A stretch of DNA of 64,000 bases from Clusia tigrina (GCA_920105625.2 OV050030.1:69973611-70037610); one strand, 5' to 3'; positions 48,414 to 62,500 are shown, counted from the stretch's first letter. The notes: a model not told the origin generated them from the sequence alone. Made by a program: numbers and translations.

Positions 48414-49505
48414 AAGATACAAAGTTGGCACAACTTGTTTGAATACACGAAGTGTTTCTAATCAATGTTTAGTTGCTCTACATATTTGTATAAAACAATT
48501 AATTTAATGCAATTGCGCTGATTACATAAAAACTTGTATTTTGAATTTTTTTTTTATATGGATAGCACCATTCATCTCTAATATGGTATAAAATCAAATA
48601 AGCATACATACAGCAGAAATATAAATTATGAGATATTTGCCGTAGTAAACTTTTTAGCAAAAAATCACAAGAAATATTTATTCAAAAATAAAATTAAATG
48701 TTTTTGTTAAGGATTCAAAACTACCTCAGGAGTCTTGCTGATAGCTTACCCATAGATCACAGGAAAACATATTTGGTTTTCATTTCAATTTTATACCATA
48801 TAGATATGCATTCGCATTGATAATACATTGTACATATATACTTTTTCAATGTTGGGCAAAATGAAGATGTTGTATTGCAAATTGATTCTTTATTTACTCT
48901 TTCGTTGTTCTTTGATGTGGCGGTTTTGCTTGTCGGATAAAGAACACCGAAAGAATGGAATGAAATTAATGCGATTATTTAATGTAGAGCATACACAATA
49001 TGCATCCAAACACACGCTTCTTGTTTGATATTGTTAATGTGTGTATGCTTTTGATAAATGAAAACATATGCAAGTGAGAATGTACACATTCATTCTACTC
49101 GAATGTAGGTCAAACGGTCTCACATGGTTTAGAGATAAATATTTTTTATATTTGGTATTTTTTATCATTTTTAGATTTGACAATTGGCGCAGAAGTGCCA
49201 CATTTCATATAAAAACACATACTATTCATGAAATCAAATACTTTCTCAATTTTATACGTACATGAATATGTGTTAAGAAACTTAGAATTTATTTGATTTC
49301 ATATTTTACTGATTTCTATAAAAATGGAAATATTGGTACTCATATTTGTTGTGATTTTGTTTATTATAATTTTTATAATAATAAATAAATAAAATCAGTC
49401 CTCTTCTATTGAGTATGTTGGCCACTCATACCAGGCGAACAGAAAAGGAAAGCAGTGGCACACTTGAAAGTTTAAATTATTCTTTATTTTCAAATTGTTT
49501 GCAAT
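48329..49505 (+). repeat. Diverged partial copy of the inverted-repeat sequence
   Basis: Two parts match the left inverted repeat in the same orientation: 48329-48405 (cagaaacataaatgatagag, catccaatttccct, aaatcgcagggaggaaaact) and about 49405-49505 (tctattga.tatgt, ccaggcgaacagaaaa, aaattattctttatttt). The ~1 kb between is not obviously related to the ~340 bp between the same parts of the left copy. This is therefore a third, older or differently built copy, joined directly to the polymerase fragment. No gene is recognised in the AT-rich interior; short frames at 48828-49028 and 49068-49265 lack any domain. Confidence 0.7.
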
Positions 49506-49566
49506 GCTATTCCTCAGTGGTCCCCAGCTGACAAAATTGCAGCCCGCTTAAAGAAAGCTTACATAT

Positions 49567-50055
49567 TTGCAAGGTTTCGCACTTCTAGCTGACTTTCAAG
49601 CTTGGAAAGCGCGGCATATTGCTTCGTACTCACACCACAAGAAATGTTATTCCTTTTCATTGTGCTTAAAAATTGAAGATCTGAAGGAAAGTGAATCCCC
49701 CAGCATTACGCAGTCGAGAAAAGAATGCTTACCCCAGTCGGGAAGAGAATGCTTACTTAATGCATGCCATTATGCTTATTTTCCATCCGTAAGTACAGCA
49801 TTCTTACCTGACGAATTCGATTTAATTTTATTAAAAGGTTGGCCGGCTTATGTAAGCGTTATTCAGTTAGGTAAGAAAGAAGTCATACACTTTCCTTTTT
49901 TATTTATTAAATTAAAGAATACGCAATGCACAAAACTAATCGATATCACTCGGATCTCCATTGCTAATATAATTGACGGAAGAAGAGAATGTTGTAATGT
50001 GAAAATATTGAAAATATTGTTTGATATATTCATCACGAAATTTCCTATTGGGTAA
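49567..50055 (+). CDS. Hypothetical protein inside the inverted-repeat element
   Basis: 162-codon frame, the longest between the polymerase fragment and the right inverted repeat. It opens with MQGFALLADFQAWKARH, contains FLPDEFDLILLKGWPAYVSV near the middle, and ends KFPIG just before the right inverted repeat (50062). A short internal near-repeat (QSRKECLPQ / QSGREC) lies around residues 49-62. Its length in such AT-rich DNA and its position suggest a remnant of an element gene, but I recognise no family and cannot exclude chance. The first ATG is taken as start without support. Confidence 0.35.
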   Translation: MQGFALLADFQAWKARHIASYSHHKKCYSFSLCLKIEDLKESESPSITQSRKECLPQSGRECLLNACHYAYFPSVSTAFLPDEFDLILLKGWPAYVSVIQLGKKEVIHFPFLFIKLKNTQCTKLIDITRISIANIIDGRRECCNVKILKILFDIFITKFPIG

Positions 50056-50061
50056 TTCTGA

Positions 50062-50704
50062 ATACGCACGTACATACATTTATACATACATACATATATA
50101 GTTCTGACAGGTGTCGATTTGTGAAGGGACCGCATGCCAAATGCAAACAAAGATTTGTCCACATTACGTAATACTTTGGAATTAAAGAATAATTTCGTTT
50201 TCTGTTCGCCTGGTGTCAGTGGCTGACATAATCAATAGAAAGCGAAATTTTGGTACCGTAATTATGAATGAAATATAATTTACATATTAAAAATATATAA
50301 AAATCCCTAAACTCTATATATGTATGTGAAATTTTTATGAAAATTATATATTTCTTATATAGATTTGAAAAAATCAAAGAATATATATTTCAACTAAAAA
50401 TTGTAACACACCTACAAATGACACGTGCATGTATATATTCATATATATATTAATATGCTATAACATATATTGTTAATATACCACAACAAGTGGTTTTTTA
50501 TAAGCATACCTAATCGTACATACATATATAAATTATAACGTTGCGTATACAAAATTGTTCATAAAAATATACATATATGGAAAATGTTGATTTAAGTTTC
50601 AAGGAACATGCATACAAATTACAAAAACAAGTTTTCCTCCCTGCGATTTCGCTGGAATGTTAAAAAGGGAAGGAAATTGGATGTCTCTATCATTTATGTT
50701 TCTG
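50062..50704 (-). repeat. Long terminal inverted repeat, right copy
   Basis: Reverse complement of 44008-44647, with the same ordered landmarks from inner end atacgcacgtacatac to outer end atcatttatgtttctg. Two small insertions relative to the left copy (for example caactaaaaattgtaacac near 50392-50410). On the minus strand an open frame runs from unique DNA at about 50790 through this outer end, so the outer end may once have been coding. Confidence 0.85.
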
Positions 50705-50805
50705 ATTGAGACACAGTAGTTTAAAGAACGGTGGAATGAAGCTTCGATTGCTTCGTTTATAGTAAATGTTCCTTCATGTCGTTGTCGTCTAATATTATTT
50801 TGTAA
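50705..50805. other. Short unique segment between inverted repeat and LINE
   Basis: About 100 bases, open on the minus strand (RQRHEGTFTINEAIEASFH) and continuing in frame into the inverted repeat. Possibly a scrap of an element gene; not identified. Confidence 0.35.
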
Positions 50806-53577
50806 TTTTTTTTTTTCTATTTCACTTTATTTCATACATCTGTCACCATTATAATGACACCTAGGTACATGATTTGACAATTTGTTTGGAAATTAATATT
50901 AAAAACACATTTTGGCCAGTGCCAAGAAGTGATACAACAAAAATGATTTACATTAATTATAATAATTCACTATAATCATATTATAACAATTTATGATCAA
51001 AATTATGTTTTTGATAATTATTTACATTTACATTTATAATACTACTACTAATATGTGTAGGCTGGATTTCCTAATTCATTCGGTCGTTTGGTCGAGTTCT
51101 TTTTAAACGGCGCATTATGGTTTCTTCTAGATGTAGCAACTCGTTTATTTCTTCGTTATTATACCCATGTAGTGTTTTGTGGATATCCTTTTTATCTCTT
51201 CGTCAATTCTTGTCATATTTAGTTTGCGGTGTATGCCTTCATTTGTTGTATACCAACCAGACTTTGTTATCACTCTTAATATTCTAGATTGCTGTCGTTG
51301 AATTATTTTCATGTGTGACCGCTTTGCCGTTCCCCGTACTTGGAGTCCGTACGTACAAATTTGCTTTATAACACACTTCTATAACAGCAACTTGTTAATT
51401 GTGAGTTTAGATTGCTTACCCATTAACCAATATAGTTGCCTAAATTTTTCTTTTATTTGTTTCGTTTTTTTTTTTATGTGGTAGTGCCAATTTAGCTTTG
51501 ATTCCATGTGTATACCAAGGTATTTACTAGTAGACCCTATTTTTATATCTTTATTGTTTATTCTAATAGGTATTGGGCTAAATTTTGTCTTAGCTGTAAA
51601 AATTATTTGTACAGTCTTATCTTCATCAATTTTCAAGCACCCTTGACATTATCATTATCAAACCATTCCTTAACATTATCTCCAGATTTGCAGTCGCAGT
51701 ATTTAGATTTTTGTCAGATGTTAAGAGGATTGTGTCGTCAGCAAAGGTAGCAATTGTGGTATTCAGTTCTTTTGGAAGTGGTATATCTGAGGTAAATATG
51801 ACAAATAGCAGTAGTCCTAAAACACTCCTTTGAGGAACTCCAGCTGTTGTCAGATGAATAGAAGAACACTCTTCATTATATTTGACTTAAAAACAACGAT
51901 CACTAAGATAACTGTCAACAATCAAATAGTAGTCAAGTGGCAGCATCGTCTTCAGTTTACGCAGCAGTCCTTTATGCCATACTTTTTCAAATAGTTTTGC
52001 AACGTCCAAGAAGCAACGCAGTACCGCTTATATTCTATGACTGCTTCAATTTTGTTTGTTATGCGGTGTATCTGGTGAATCGTTGAATGTCGTTTTCTGA
52101 AGCCGAATTGATGATTTGGTATAATTTTTTTATTGTCAAGGATCTGGCTAAGTCTATCATGTAATAGTTTTGGAGCAACTTTAGAAATTATGTGAAGTAG
52201 GCTAATTGGTCTATACGACGAAGCAGTTGTAGCATCTTTCCCCTGCTTCGGTAGTGCAATGATTTCAGCAACTTTCCATACTTTGGGAAAAAATTGTAGT
52301 CGGAACATTGAGTTGATAACATTCCTTAAGTAGTTATAACCTATAGTAGGTAGCTCAGCGAGAGCTTTTCCTGTCAACATATCGTATCCTGGTGCTTTTT
52401 GTGGTTTATTCGTTTTTTAATGCAATTAATTATTTCTGTTGTGTTTGTTTTCTTAATTTTTGTTGTAATGTCTATATTTAAGTCATTGCGTGTTTCAATA
52501 TATTTTTCTTCGTCATTTGATAGGACTGTTTCAAAGTATTTAGCCAATGCAGTTGCTTTTTCTTCATTGGTAGTAGCCCATGAGTTTTCATCTTTCCGTA
52601 GTGGTGGCTGATACCTTATCTGACCTTTTAATTTCTTTGTGCATTTCCATAATGAGTAGTTAGTATCGTGGGTAGGCGTCAAGTTTTTTAGGTAATTTTC
52701 AACTTCTATATTTTGTCTTTTAGTTAATATTTTCTTAAGTTTTTTGCAGGCTATATATAAATTGTGTTTATCCTCAGGCGATCTAGTTAGCTGCCACCTC
52801 TTTCTCTGCTTTCTCTTCTCAATAATTTGCTTTCTTATGAAAATATCCGTTGTAGGTTTATTTCTTCTAAATTTATGCTGTTGGCTTGATTTGATTCCTG
52901 CGTCTAGGGCCACATCGTTGAAGTGAATAATGGCACGTTGAATGTCTAATTGTGTTTTTAGTGTGATAGACAACTTCAGTTGTTTTTCAGTATGCTGTCT
53001 ATACTCATTCCATTTTTTTCTGTGGGTAAAAATCTTAGTTATTGGTTCTATGTGTTTGATGTCAGTTGTGTAGTCAAGTATTAACGGAGAGTGGTCTGAA
53101 GAAAGTTCAAAACAAGCTTTAATTTTTAATTGGTTACATTTTATGTTTTTTGTTATGCTAAAGTTGATTAGATCTGGTATCTTTTTTCTATCTGTTGGCC
53201 AATATATGGGTTCACTGGAGCTTAAAAATTAGCAGTTATTTTTGTTTATAGCATTAATCAGATTACGTCCTTTTTTATTGGTTAGCCTAGATCACCAGTC
53301 AGTGTGTTTTGCATTCAGATCCCCAGCTGTAATGAATCTTACGCCAAGCGTCTTTATGTATTAATCATATTGATCCGTCGTTATTAGGTGTCTGGCGGAC
53401 AGTAAACTGAGGAAATGAGTATTGTCCCACTTGTATCCTCAATTTGCACAGTAGTGGATTGAATATGAGGTGTTGCATATGGTTGCCGTTCAGTATGTTT
53501 TAATAGTGAATTTATTATGATAGCTGTCCCACCACGAGCTTTACCATCAGGATGATTTGTCACATACATTTTATATC
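50806..53577 (-). mobile_element. Jockey-like LINE, 5'-truncated and decayed, minus strand
   Basis: Read on the minus strand: the end of an endonuclease domain, linker, reverse transcriptase, C-terminal region, AT-rich 3' UTR (50817-51370) and a short A-tail (T11 on the plus strand at 50806-50816). The 5' end is truncated within the endonuclease at the satellite junction (53577/53578). Several stops and frameshifts make it clearly older than the LINE at 5668-7399. It is a different family: RT identity by eye is limited to the conserved motifs. Confidence 0.9.
51379..53569 (-). pseudogene. ORF2 (endonuclease plus reverse transcriptase) remnants of Jockey-like LINE
   Basis: Pieces in order on the minus strand. 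53569-53384: endonuclease part with GKARGGTAIIINSLL and VYCPPDT. Near 53327-53295: AGDLNAKHTDW, the endonuclease GD.NAKH motif, followed at once by a TGA (53294-53292). 52973-52374: linker and RT lead-in (NYSLWKCTKKLKG, ENSWATTNEEKA). 52380-51952: ...YRPISLLHIISKVAPKLLHDRL and NHQFGFRKRHSTIHQIHR; the motif-A region is degraded (VASWTLQNYLKKYG). The FADD box is at 51745-51734 in yet another phase. 51636-51379: thumb with KYLGIHMESKLNWHYH. At least three frame changes or stops, so no active product. Clade-level assignment is secure; subfamily is not. Confidence 0.9.
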
Positions 53578-56500
53578 CAGTCCAAAATGAAACACTGATA
53601 AAGCTTCAAATGGCCCTAAATTCTATATAGATATATTCTCCATCTATATAGATATATTCTACAACTATCAAACTTTGCAACATTCAAATGTTTGTAAATT
53701 TTTACTGGAGCGTCATAAAACCTTGACATTTTGTGACAATAAAGTTCACGTGCAACTTGTCAATTTACGCTATCGGTCATAGCTATGATACCCGTGAGTC
53801 CAATATGAAACACTGATAAAGCTTCAAAGGGCTCTAACTTCTATACGGGGCGACCTACAACTATTGAAGTTTGCAACACTGAAATGCTAGTAACTTTTTA
53901 CTGGAGCGTCAGTAAACCTACAAATTTTGTGACAATGAAGAAATCGTGCTTCTTGTCAATTTGAGCTATCGGTAATAGCTATGCTAGCCATGAGTCAAAA
54001 GTGAAACACTGATAAAACTTCAAATGGCCCTAACTTCTGTACGGTATGTTCTACACCTTTTAAGGTTTGCAACATTCAAATGCTTGTAACTTTTTACTGG
54101 CGCGTCATAAAACCTTGAAATTTTCTGACAATGAGTTAATCGTGTCTCTTGCAAATTTGAGCTATCGGTCATAGCTATGCTACCTTAAGTCAAAAGTGAA
54201 ACAATGATAAAACTTTAAAACTTATTATATTCGGTGCTACTTACAACTATAAAAGTTTGCAACACTTAAATGCTTGTAACATTTTACTGGAGCGTAATAA
54301 AACCTTGAAATATTCTGACAGTAAAGTTCCCGTGCCACTTGTCAATTTACGCTATCGGTCAGAGTTATACTACTCTTGAGTCCAATAAAACTTCAAATGG
54401 CCCTAACTTCTATACGGTGCGACCTACAACTTTTGAAGTTTGCAACATTCCAATGCTTGTTACTTTTTACTGGACCGTCACAAAACCTTGACATTTTGTG
54501 ACAATGAAGTACTCGTGCACCTATGAAAGTTTGCAACATTCAAATGCTAATAACTTTTTACTGGAGCGTCAGTGAACCTTAAAATTTTGGAACCATAAAG
54601 TACTCTTGTCAATTTAAACTATCAATGCTACCCTTGAGTCCAAAATGAAACACTGCTAAAGTTTCAAAGGGCTCTAACTTCTATACGGGGCGACCTACAA
54701 CTATTGAAGTTTGCAACACTCAAATGCTAGTAACTTTTTACTGGAGCGTCAGTGAACCTGATAAAATTTGAAATGACCCTAAATTCTATAGGCTGCGTCC
54801 TACAACTATTAAAATTTGAAATATTCAAATTCTTGTAGTGTTTTACTGTAGCGCAATAAAACCTTGCAATCTTGGGACAATCAAGTGCTCTTGTCAATTT
54901 TTGCTATATGTCATAGCTATGCTACCTTGAGTCAAAAATGAAAAACCGATAAAACTTCAAAAGGCCCTAACTTCTATACGGTGCGTCCTACAACTATTGA
55001 AGTTTGCAGGATTCAAATGCTTGTAACTTTTTACTGGAGCGTCAGAGGACCTTGAAATTTTGTGACAATAAAGTACTTTTGTTAATTTAATCTATCGGTC
55101 ATAGCTATGCTACACTTGAGTCCAAAATGAAATACTGATAAAACTTCAAAAGGTCCTAACTTATATTCGGTGTGTGCTACAACTATCAAAGGTTGCAACA
55201 GTCAAATGCTTGTAACTTTTTACTGGCTCGTCATAAAACCTTGAAATTTTGTGACAATAAAGTACTCTTGTCAATTTAAACTATCGGTCATAGCTTTAAT
55301 ACCCTTGAGTCCAATGTGAAACACTGGTAAAGCTTCAAATGGCCCTTACTTCTATACGATATATTCTATATCTATCAAACTTTGCAACACTCAAATGCTT
55401 GTAACATTTTACTGGAGCGTCATAAAACCTTGAAATTTTCTGACAATGAGTTAATCGTGTCTCTTGCAAATTTGAGCTATCGGTCATAGCTATGCTACCT
55501 TAAGTCAAAAGTGAAACAATGATAAAACTTTAAAACTTATTATATTCGGTGCTACTTACAACTATAAAAGTTTGCAACACTCAAATGCTTGTAACATTTT
55601 ACTGGAGCGTCATAAAACCTTGACATTTTGTGACAATAAAGTTCTCGTGTCTCTTGTCAATTTAAGCTATCGGTCATAGCTATGCTACTCTTGAATCCAA
55701 TATGAAACACTGATAATACTTGAAATGGATCTAACTTCTATACGGTATGTTCTACACCTTCAAAAGTTTGCAACATTCAAATGCTTGTAACTGTTTACTG
55801 GAGCGTCATAAAAACTTGAATTTTTGTGACAATAAAGTACTTTTGTCAATTTAAGCTATCGGCCATAGCTATGCTACACTTGAGTCCAAAATGAAATACT
55901 GATAAAACTTCAAAAGGCCCTAACTTCTATTCGGTGCGTTCTAGAACTATCAAAGTTTGCAACATTCAAATGATTGTAACTTTTTACTGGAGCGTCATAA
56001 AACGTTGAAATTTTGTGACAATAAAGTTCTCGTGCCTCTTGTCAATTTACGCTATCGGTCATAGCTATGCTACTCTTGAATCCAATATGAAACACTGATA
56101 AAACTTCAAATGGCCCTAACTTCTGTACGGTATGTTCTACACCTTTTAAGGTGTGCAACATTCAAATGCTTGTAACTTTTTACTGGCGCGTCATAAAACC
56201 TTGAAATTTTGTGACAATAAAGTACTCTTGGCAATTTAAACTATCGGTCATAGCTTTGATACCCTTAAGTCCAAAATGAAACACTGGTAAAGCTTCAAAT
56301 GGCCCTTACTTCTATACGGTGCGTTCTTTACCTCTCTAAGTTTGCAACATTCAAATGCTTGTAACTTTTTACTGGAGCGTCATAAAATCTGGATATTTTC
56401 TGACAATAAGGTACTCTTGTCAATTTAAGCTATCTGTCACAGCTATGCTACCCTTGAATTCAAAATGAAATACTGATAAAACTTCAAAAGGCCCTAACTT

Positions 56501-59500
56501 CTATTTGGTGGGTGCTAAAACTATCAAAGTTTGCAACATTCAAATGCTTGTACCTTGTTACTGGAGCATCAGAGAACCCTAAGATCTTGTGACAGTAAAG
56601 TTCTCGTGCCTTTTGTCAATTTACGCTGTCGGTCATAGCTATGCAACTCTTGAGTCCAAGATGAATAAAGATAAAACTTCAAAAGGTAATAACTTCTATT
56701 CGGTGCGTGCTACAACTATCAAAGATTGCAACATTCAAAAGGTTGTACCTTTTCTCTGGAGCGTCATAAAACCTTGAAATTTAGAGACAATGAAGTACTC
56801 GTATCTCTTGTCAATTTGATCTATCGGTCATAGCTATGGTATCCTTGAGTCCAAAATGAAACTCTGCTAAACCTTCAAATGGCCCTAACTTTATTACAAT
56901 ATATTCGACATCTATCAAACATTCAAATGCTTGTAAGTTTTTACCGGAGCGTTATAAAAACATGAATTTTTGTGACAATAAAGGACTTTTGTCAATTTAG
57001 GCTATCGGTCATAGCTATGCTACACTTGAGTCCAAATTAAAACACTGATAAAACTTCAAATGGCCCTAACTTCTATACGGTATTTTCAACACCTTTTAAA
57101 CTATGCAACATTCAAATGCTTAAAACTTTTTACTGCAGCATCATAAATCCTTCAAATTTTGAGACCAATGTGAAACACTGGTAAAGCTTCAAATGGCCCT
57201 TACTTCTATACGGGGCGTTATTTACCTCTCAAAGTTTGCAACATTTAAATGCTTGTAACTTTTTACGGGAGCGTCATAAAATCTGGAAATTTTCTGACAA
57301 TAAGGTACTCTTGTCAATTTAAGCTATCTGTCATAGCTCTGCTACCCTTGAATTCAAAATGAAATACTGATAAAACTTCAAAAGGCCCTAACTTCTATTC
57401 GGTGCGTGCTAAAACTATCAAAGGTTGCAACATTCAAATGCTTGTATCATTTTACTGGAGCGCCATAAGACCTTGAAATTTTCTGAAAATAAAGTTCCCG
57501 TGCCTCTTGTCAAATTACGGTATCTGTCAGAGCTATACTCTTCTTGAGTGTATAACACTGATACAATTTCAAATCGCCCAAACTTCTATACGGTGCGACC
57601 TAAAACTATTGAAGTTTGCAACACTCAAATGCTTGTAACATTTTACTGTAGCGTCATAAAACTTTGAAATATTCTGACAATAAAGTTCCCGTGCCTCTTG
57701 TCAATTTACGCTATCGGTCAGAGCTATACTACTCTTGAGTCCAATAAGAAACACTGATAAAACTTCAAATGGCCCTAACTTCTTTAATGTGCGACCTACA
57801 ACTTTTGAAGTTTGCAACATTCAAATGCTTGTAACTTTTTACTGGATCATCATAAAACCTTGACATTTGTGACAATGAAGTACTCGTGCACCTATGAAAG
57901 TTTGCAACATTCAAATGCTAATAACTTTTTACTGGAGCGTCAGAGAAAAAATTTGGGAATATAAAGTACTCTTGTCAATTTAAACTATCAATGCTAACCT
58001 TGAGTCCAAAATGAAACACTGATAAACTTTGAAATGACCCTAAATTCTATAGGCTGCGTCCTACAACTATTAAAGTTTGAAATATTCAAATTATTGTAGC
58101 TTTTTTCTGTAGCGCAATAAAACCTTTAAATCTTGGGACAATCAAGTACTCTTGTCAATTTTTGCTATATGTCATAGCTATGCTACCTTGAGTCAAAAAT
58201 GAAACACCGATAAAATTTCAAAAGGCCCTAACTTCTATACGGTGCGACCTACAACCATTGAAGTTTGCAAGATTCAAATGCTTGTAACTTTTTACTGGAG
58301 CGTTAGAGAACCTTGAAATTTTGTGACAATAAAGTACTTTTGTCAATTTAAGCTATCGGTCATAGCTATGCTACACTTGAGTCCAAAATGAAATACTGAT
58401 AAAACTTCAAAAGGCCCTAACTTCTATTCGGTGCGTGCTACAACTATCAACGTTTAAATGCTTGTATCTTTTTACTGGAGGCCCATAAAACCTTGAAATT
58501 TTCTGAAAATAAAGTTCCCGTGCCTCTTGTCAATTCACGCTATCGGTCACAGCTATACTATTCTTGAGTCCAATAAGAAACACTGATACAACTTCAAATC
58601 GCCCAAACTTCTATACGGTGCGACCTACAACCTATATATATATATTCTACATCTATCAAACATTCAAATTCTTGCAAGTTTTTACTGGAGCGTCATAAAA
58701 CCTTGAAATTTTGTAACAATAACGTACTTTTGTCAATTTAAGCTATCGGTCATAGCTATGCTACACTTGAGTCCAAAATGAAATACTGATAAAACTTCAA
58801 AAGGTCCTAACTTCTATTCGGTGCGTGCTAGAACTATCAAAGTTTCCAACATTCAAATGGCCCTAACTTCTATACGGTGCGACCTTCAACTATTGAAATT
58901 TGCAACACTCAAATGCTTGTAACATTTTACTGGAGCGTCATAAAACCTTCAAATTTTGTGACAATAAAGTACTCGTGCCTATGGTCAATCAAAGCTATCT
59001 TTGCTACCCTTGAGTCCAAAATGAAACACTGGTAAATCTTCAAATGGCCTTAACTTCTATACGGTGCGATCTACAACAACTGAAGTTTGCAACACTCAAA
59101 TGCTTGTAACATTTTACTGGAGCGTCATAAAACCTTGAAATTTTGTGACAATGAAGTACTCGTCTCAATTGTCAATTTGACCTACCGGTCATAGCGATGC
59201 TACCCTTGAGTCAAAAGTGAAACACTGATAAAACTTCAAATGGCCCTAACTTCTATACGGTGCGACCTACAACTTTTATATATATATTCTACATCTATCA
59301 AACATTCAAATTCTTGTAAGTTTTTACTGGAGCGTCATACAACCTTGAAATTTTGTAACAATAACGTACTTTTTTCAATTTAAGCTATCGGTCATAGCTA
59401 TGCTACACTTGAGTCCAAAATGAAATACTCATAAAACTTCAAAAGGCCCTAACTTCTATTCGGTGCGTGCTACAACTATCAAAGGTTGCAACATTGAAAT

Positions 59501-62500
59501 GCTTGTATCTTTTTACTGGAGTGGCATGAAACCTTGACATTTTGTGACATTAAAGTTCTCGTGCCTCTTGTCATTTTACGCTAGCGGTCATAGCTGTGCT
59601 ACTCTTGAGTCCAATATGAAACACTGATAAAACTTGGCATGGCTTTAACTTCTATACGGTGCAACCTACAACTATGGAAGTTTGCAACACTCAAATGTTT
59701 GCGACATTTTACTGGAGCGTCATTAAACCTTGAAATTTTCTGACAATAAAGTTCCCGTGCCTCTTGTCAATTTACGCTATCGGTCAGAGCTGTACTACAC
59801 TTGAGTCCAATAAGAAACACTGATAAAACTTCAAATGACCCTAACTTTTATACGGTGCGACCTACAACTTTTGAAGTTTGCAACATTCAAATGCTTGTAA
59901 CTTTTTACTGGAGCGGTATAGAACCTTGAAATTTTGTGACAATGAAGTTCTCGTGTCTCTTGTCAATTTGAGCTATCGGTCATAGCTATGCTTCCCTTGA
60001 TTCAAAAGTGAAACACTGATAAAACTTCAAGAGGCCTTAACTTATTATATTCGGTGCTTCCTACAACTATCAAAGTTTGCAACACTCAAATGCTTGTAAC
60101 ATTTTACAGTGAAGCACTGATAAAATTTCAAGAGGCCCTAACTTATTATATTCGGTGCTTCCTACAACTATCAAAGTTTGCAACACTCAAAAGCTTGTAA
60201 CATTTCCTGGAGCGTCATAAAACTCTCAATTTGCGCCATCGGTCATAGCTTTGCTACCCTTGAGTCAAAAATGAAACACTGGTAAATCTTCAAATGGCCC
60301 TAACTTCTATTCGGTGCGACCTTCAACTATTGAAGTTTGTAACCTTCAAATGCTTGTAACATTTTAATGGAGCGGCATAAAACCTTGAAATTTTGTGACA
60401 ATAAATTTCTCGTGCCTCTTGTAAATTAACGCTATCGGTCATACTTATACTTCTCTTGAGTCCAATATGAAACACTGATAAAACTTCAAACGGCTTTAAC
60501 TTCTATACGGAATGTGCTATACCTTCTAAAGTTTGCAACATTCAAATGCTTGTAACTTTTTACTGGGCGTCATAAAACCTTGAAATTTTCTGACAATAAA
60601 GTACTCATGCCTCTTGTTAATTTGAGCTACGGTCATATCTTTAATATCCTTGAGTCCAAAATGAAACTCTGCTATCTATCAAACTTTGCAACAATCAAAT
60701 GCTTGCAACTTTTTACTGGAGCGTCATAAAACCTTGAAATTGTGTAACAATAAAGTACTTTTGTCAATTTAAGCTATTGGTCATAGCTATGCTACACTTG
60801 AGTCCAAATTTAAATACTGATAAAACTTCAAAAGGCCCTAACTTCTATTCGGTACGTGCTACAACTATCAAAGGTTGCAACATTCAAATGCTTGTATCTT
60901 TTTATTGGTGCGCCATGAAACCTTGACATTTTGTGACATTAAAGTTCTCGTGCCTCTTGTCAGTTTACGCTAGCGGTCATAGTTATGCGACTCTTGAGTC
61001 CAATATGAAACACTAATGAATCTTCAAATGGCTCTAACTTTTATACGGTGCAACCTACAACTATTGAAGTTTGCAATATTCAAATGCTTGTAACATTTTA
61101 TTGGAGCGTCATAAAACCTTGAAATTTTCTGACAATAAAGTTCCCGTGCCTCTTGTCAATTTACGCTATCGGAAAGAGCTATACTATTCTTGAGTCCAAT
61201 AAGAAACACTGATAAAACTTGAAATGGCCCTAACTTCTATACGGTGCGACCTACAACTTTTGTAGTTTGCAATTTTCAAATGCTTGTAACTTTTTACTGG
61301 ACTGTCATAAAACCTTGAAAATTTGAGACAATGAAGTACTCGTGCCTCTTGTCAATTTGATCTATCGGTCTGAGCTATGCTACCCTTGATGAAACACTGG
61401 TAAATCATCAAATGGCCCTATATTCTTTACGATATATTCTGCATCTATCAAACATTCAAATTCTTGTAAGTTTTTACTGGAGCGTCATAAAAACTTGAAT
61501 TTTTGTGACAATAAAGTACTTTTGTCAATTTAAGCTGTCGGTCATAGCTATGGTACACTTGAGTCCAAAATGAAATACTGATAAAACTGCAAAAGGTCCT
61601 AACTTCCATTCGGTGCGTGCTACAACTATCAAAGGTTGCAACATTCAAATGGGACTAACTATACGGTGCGACCTTCAACTATTGAAGTTTGCAACACTCA
61701 AATGCTTGTAACATTTTACTGGAGTATCATAAATCTCTCAATTTGCGCTATCGGTCATAGCTTTGCTACCCTTGAGTCAAAAATGAAACACTGGTAAATC
61801 TTCAAATGGCCCTAACGTCTATTCGGTGCGACCTTCAACTATTGAAGTTTGCAACACTCAAATGCTTGTAACGTTTTACTGGAGCGTCATAAAACCTTGA
61901 ACTTTTGTGACAATGAAGTACTCGTGTCTCTTGTCAATTTGAGCTATCGGTCATAGCTATGCTACCCTTGATTCAAAAGTGAAACACTGATAAAACTTCA
62001 AGAGGCCTTAACTTACTATATTCGGTGCTTCCTACAACTATCAAAGTTTGCAACACTCAAATGCTTGTAACATTTTACAGGAGCGTCATAAAACCTTCAA
62101 ATTTTGTGTCAATAAAGTTCTCATGTCTCTTGTAAATTAACGCTATCGGTCATAGCTATGCTGCTCTTTAGTCCAACATGAAACACTGATAAAACTTCAA
62201 ATGGCTTTAACTTCTATACGGAATGTTCTATACCTTCTAAAGTTTGCAATATTCAAATGCTTGTAACTTTTTACTGGAGCGTCAAAAAACCTTGAAATTT
62301 TCTGCCTATAAAGTACTCATGCCTCTTGTCAATTTGCGCTACGGTCATAGCTTTGATATCCTTGAGTCCAAAATGACACTCTGCTAAAACTTCAACTGGC
62401 CCTAACTTCTATACGATATATTCTACATCTATCAAACTTTGCAACATTCAAATGCTTGTAACTTTTTACTGGAGCGTCATAAAACCTTGAAATTTTGTAA

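Noticed and set aside
48828..49265. Short frames at 48828-49028 and 49068-49265
   Set aside because: AT-rich, low-complexity translations with no domain, in a region of degraded repeat sequence.
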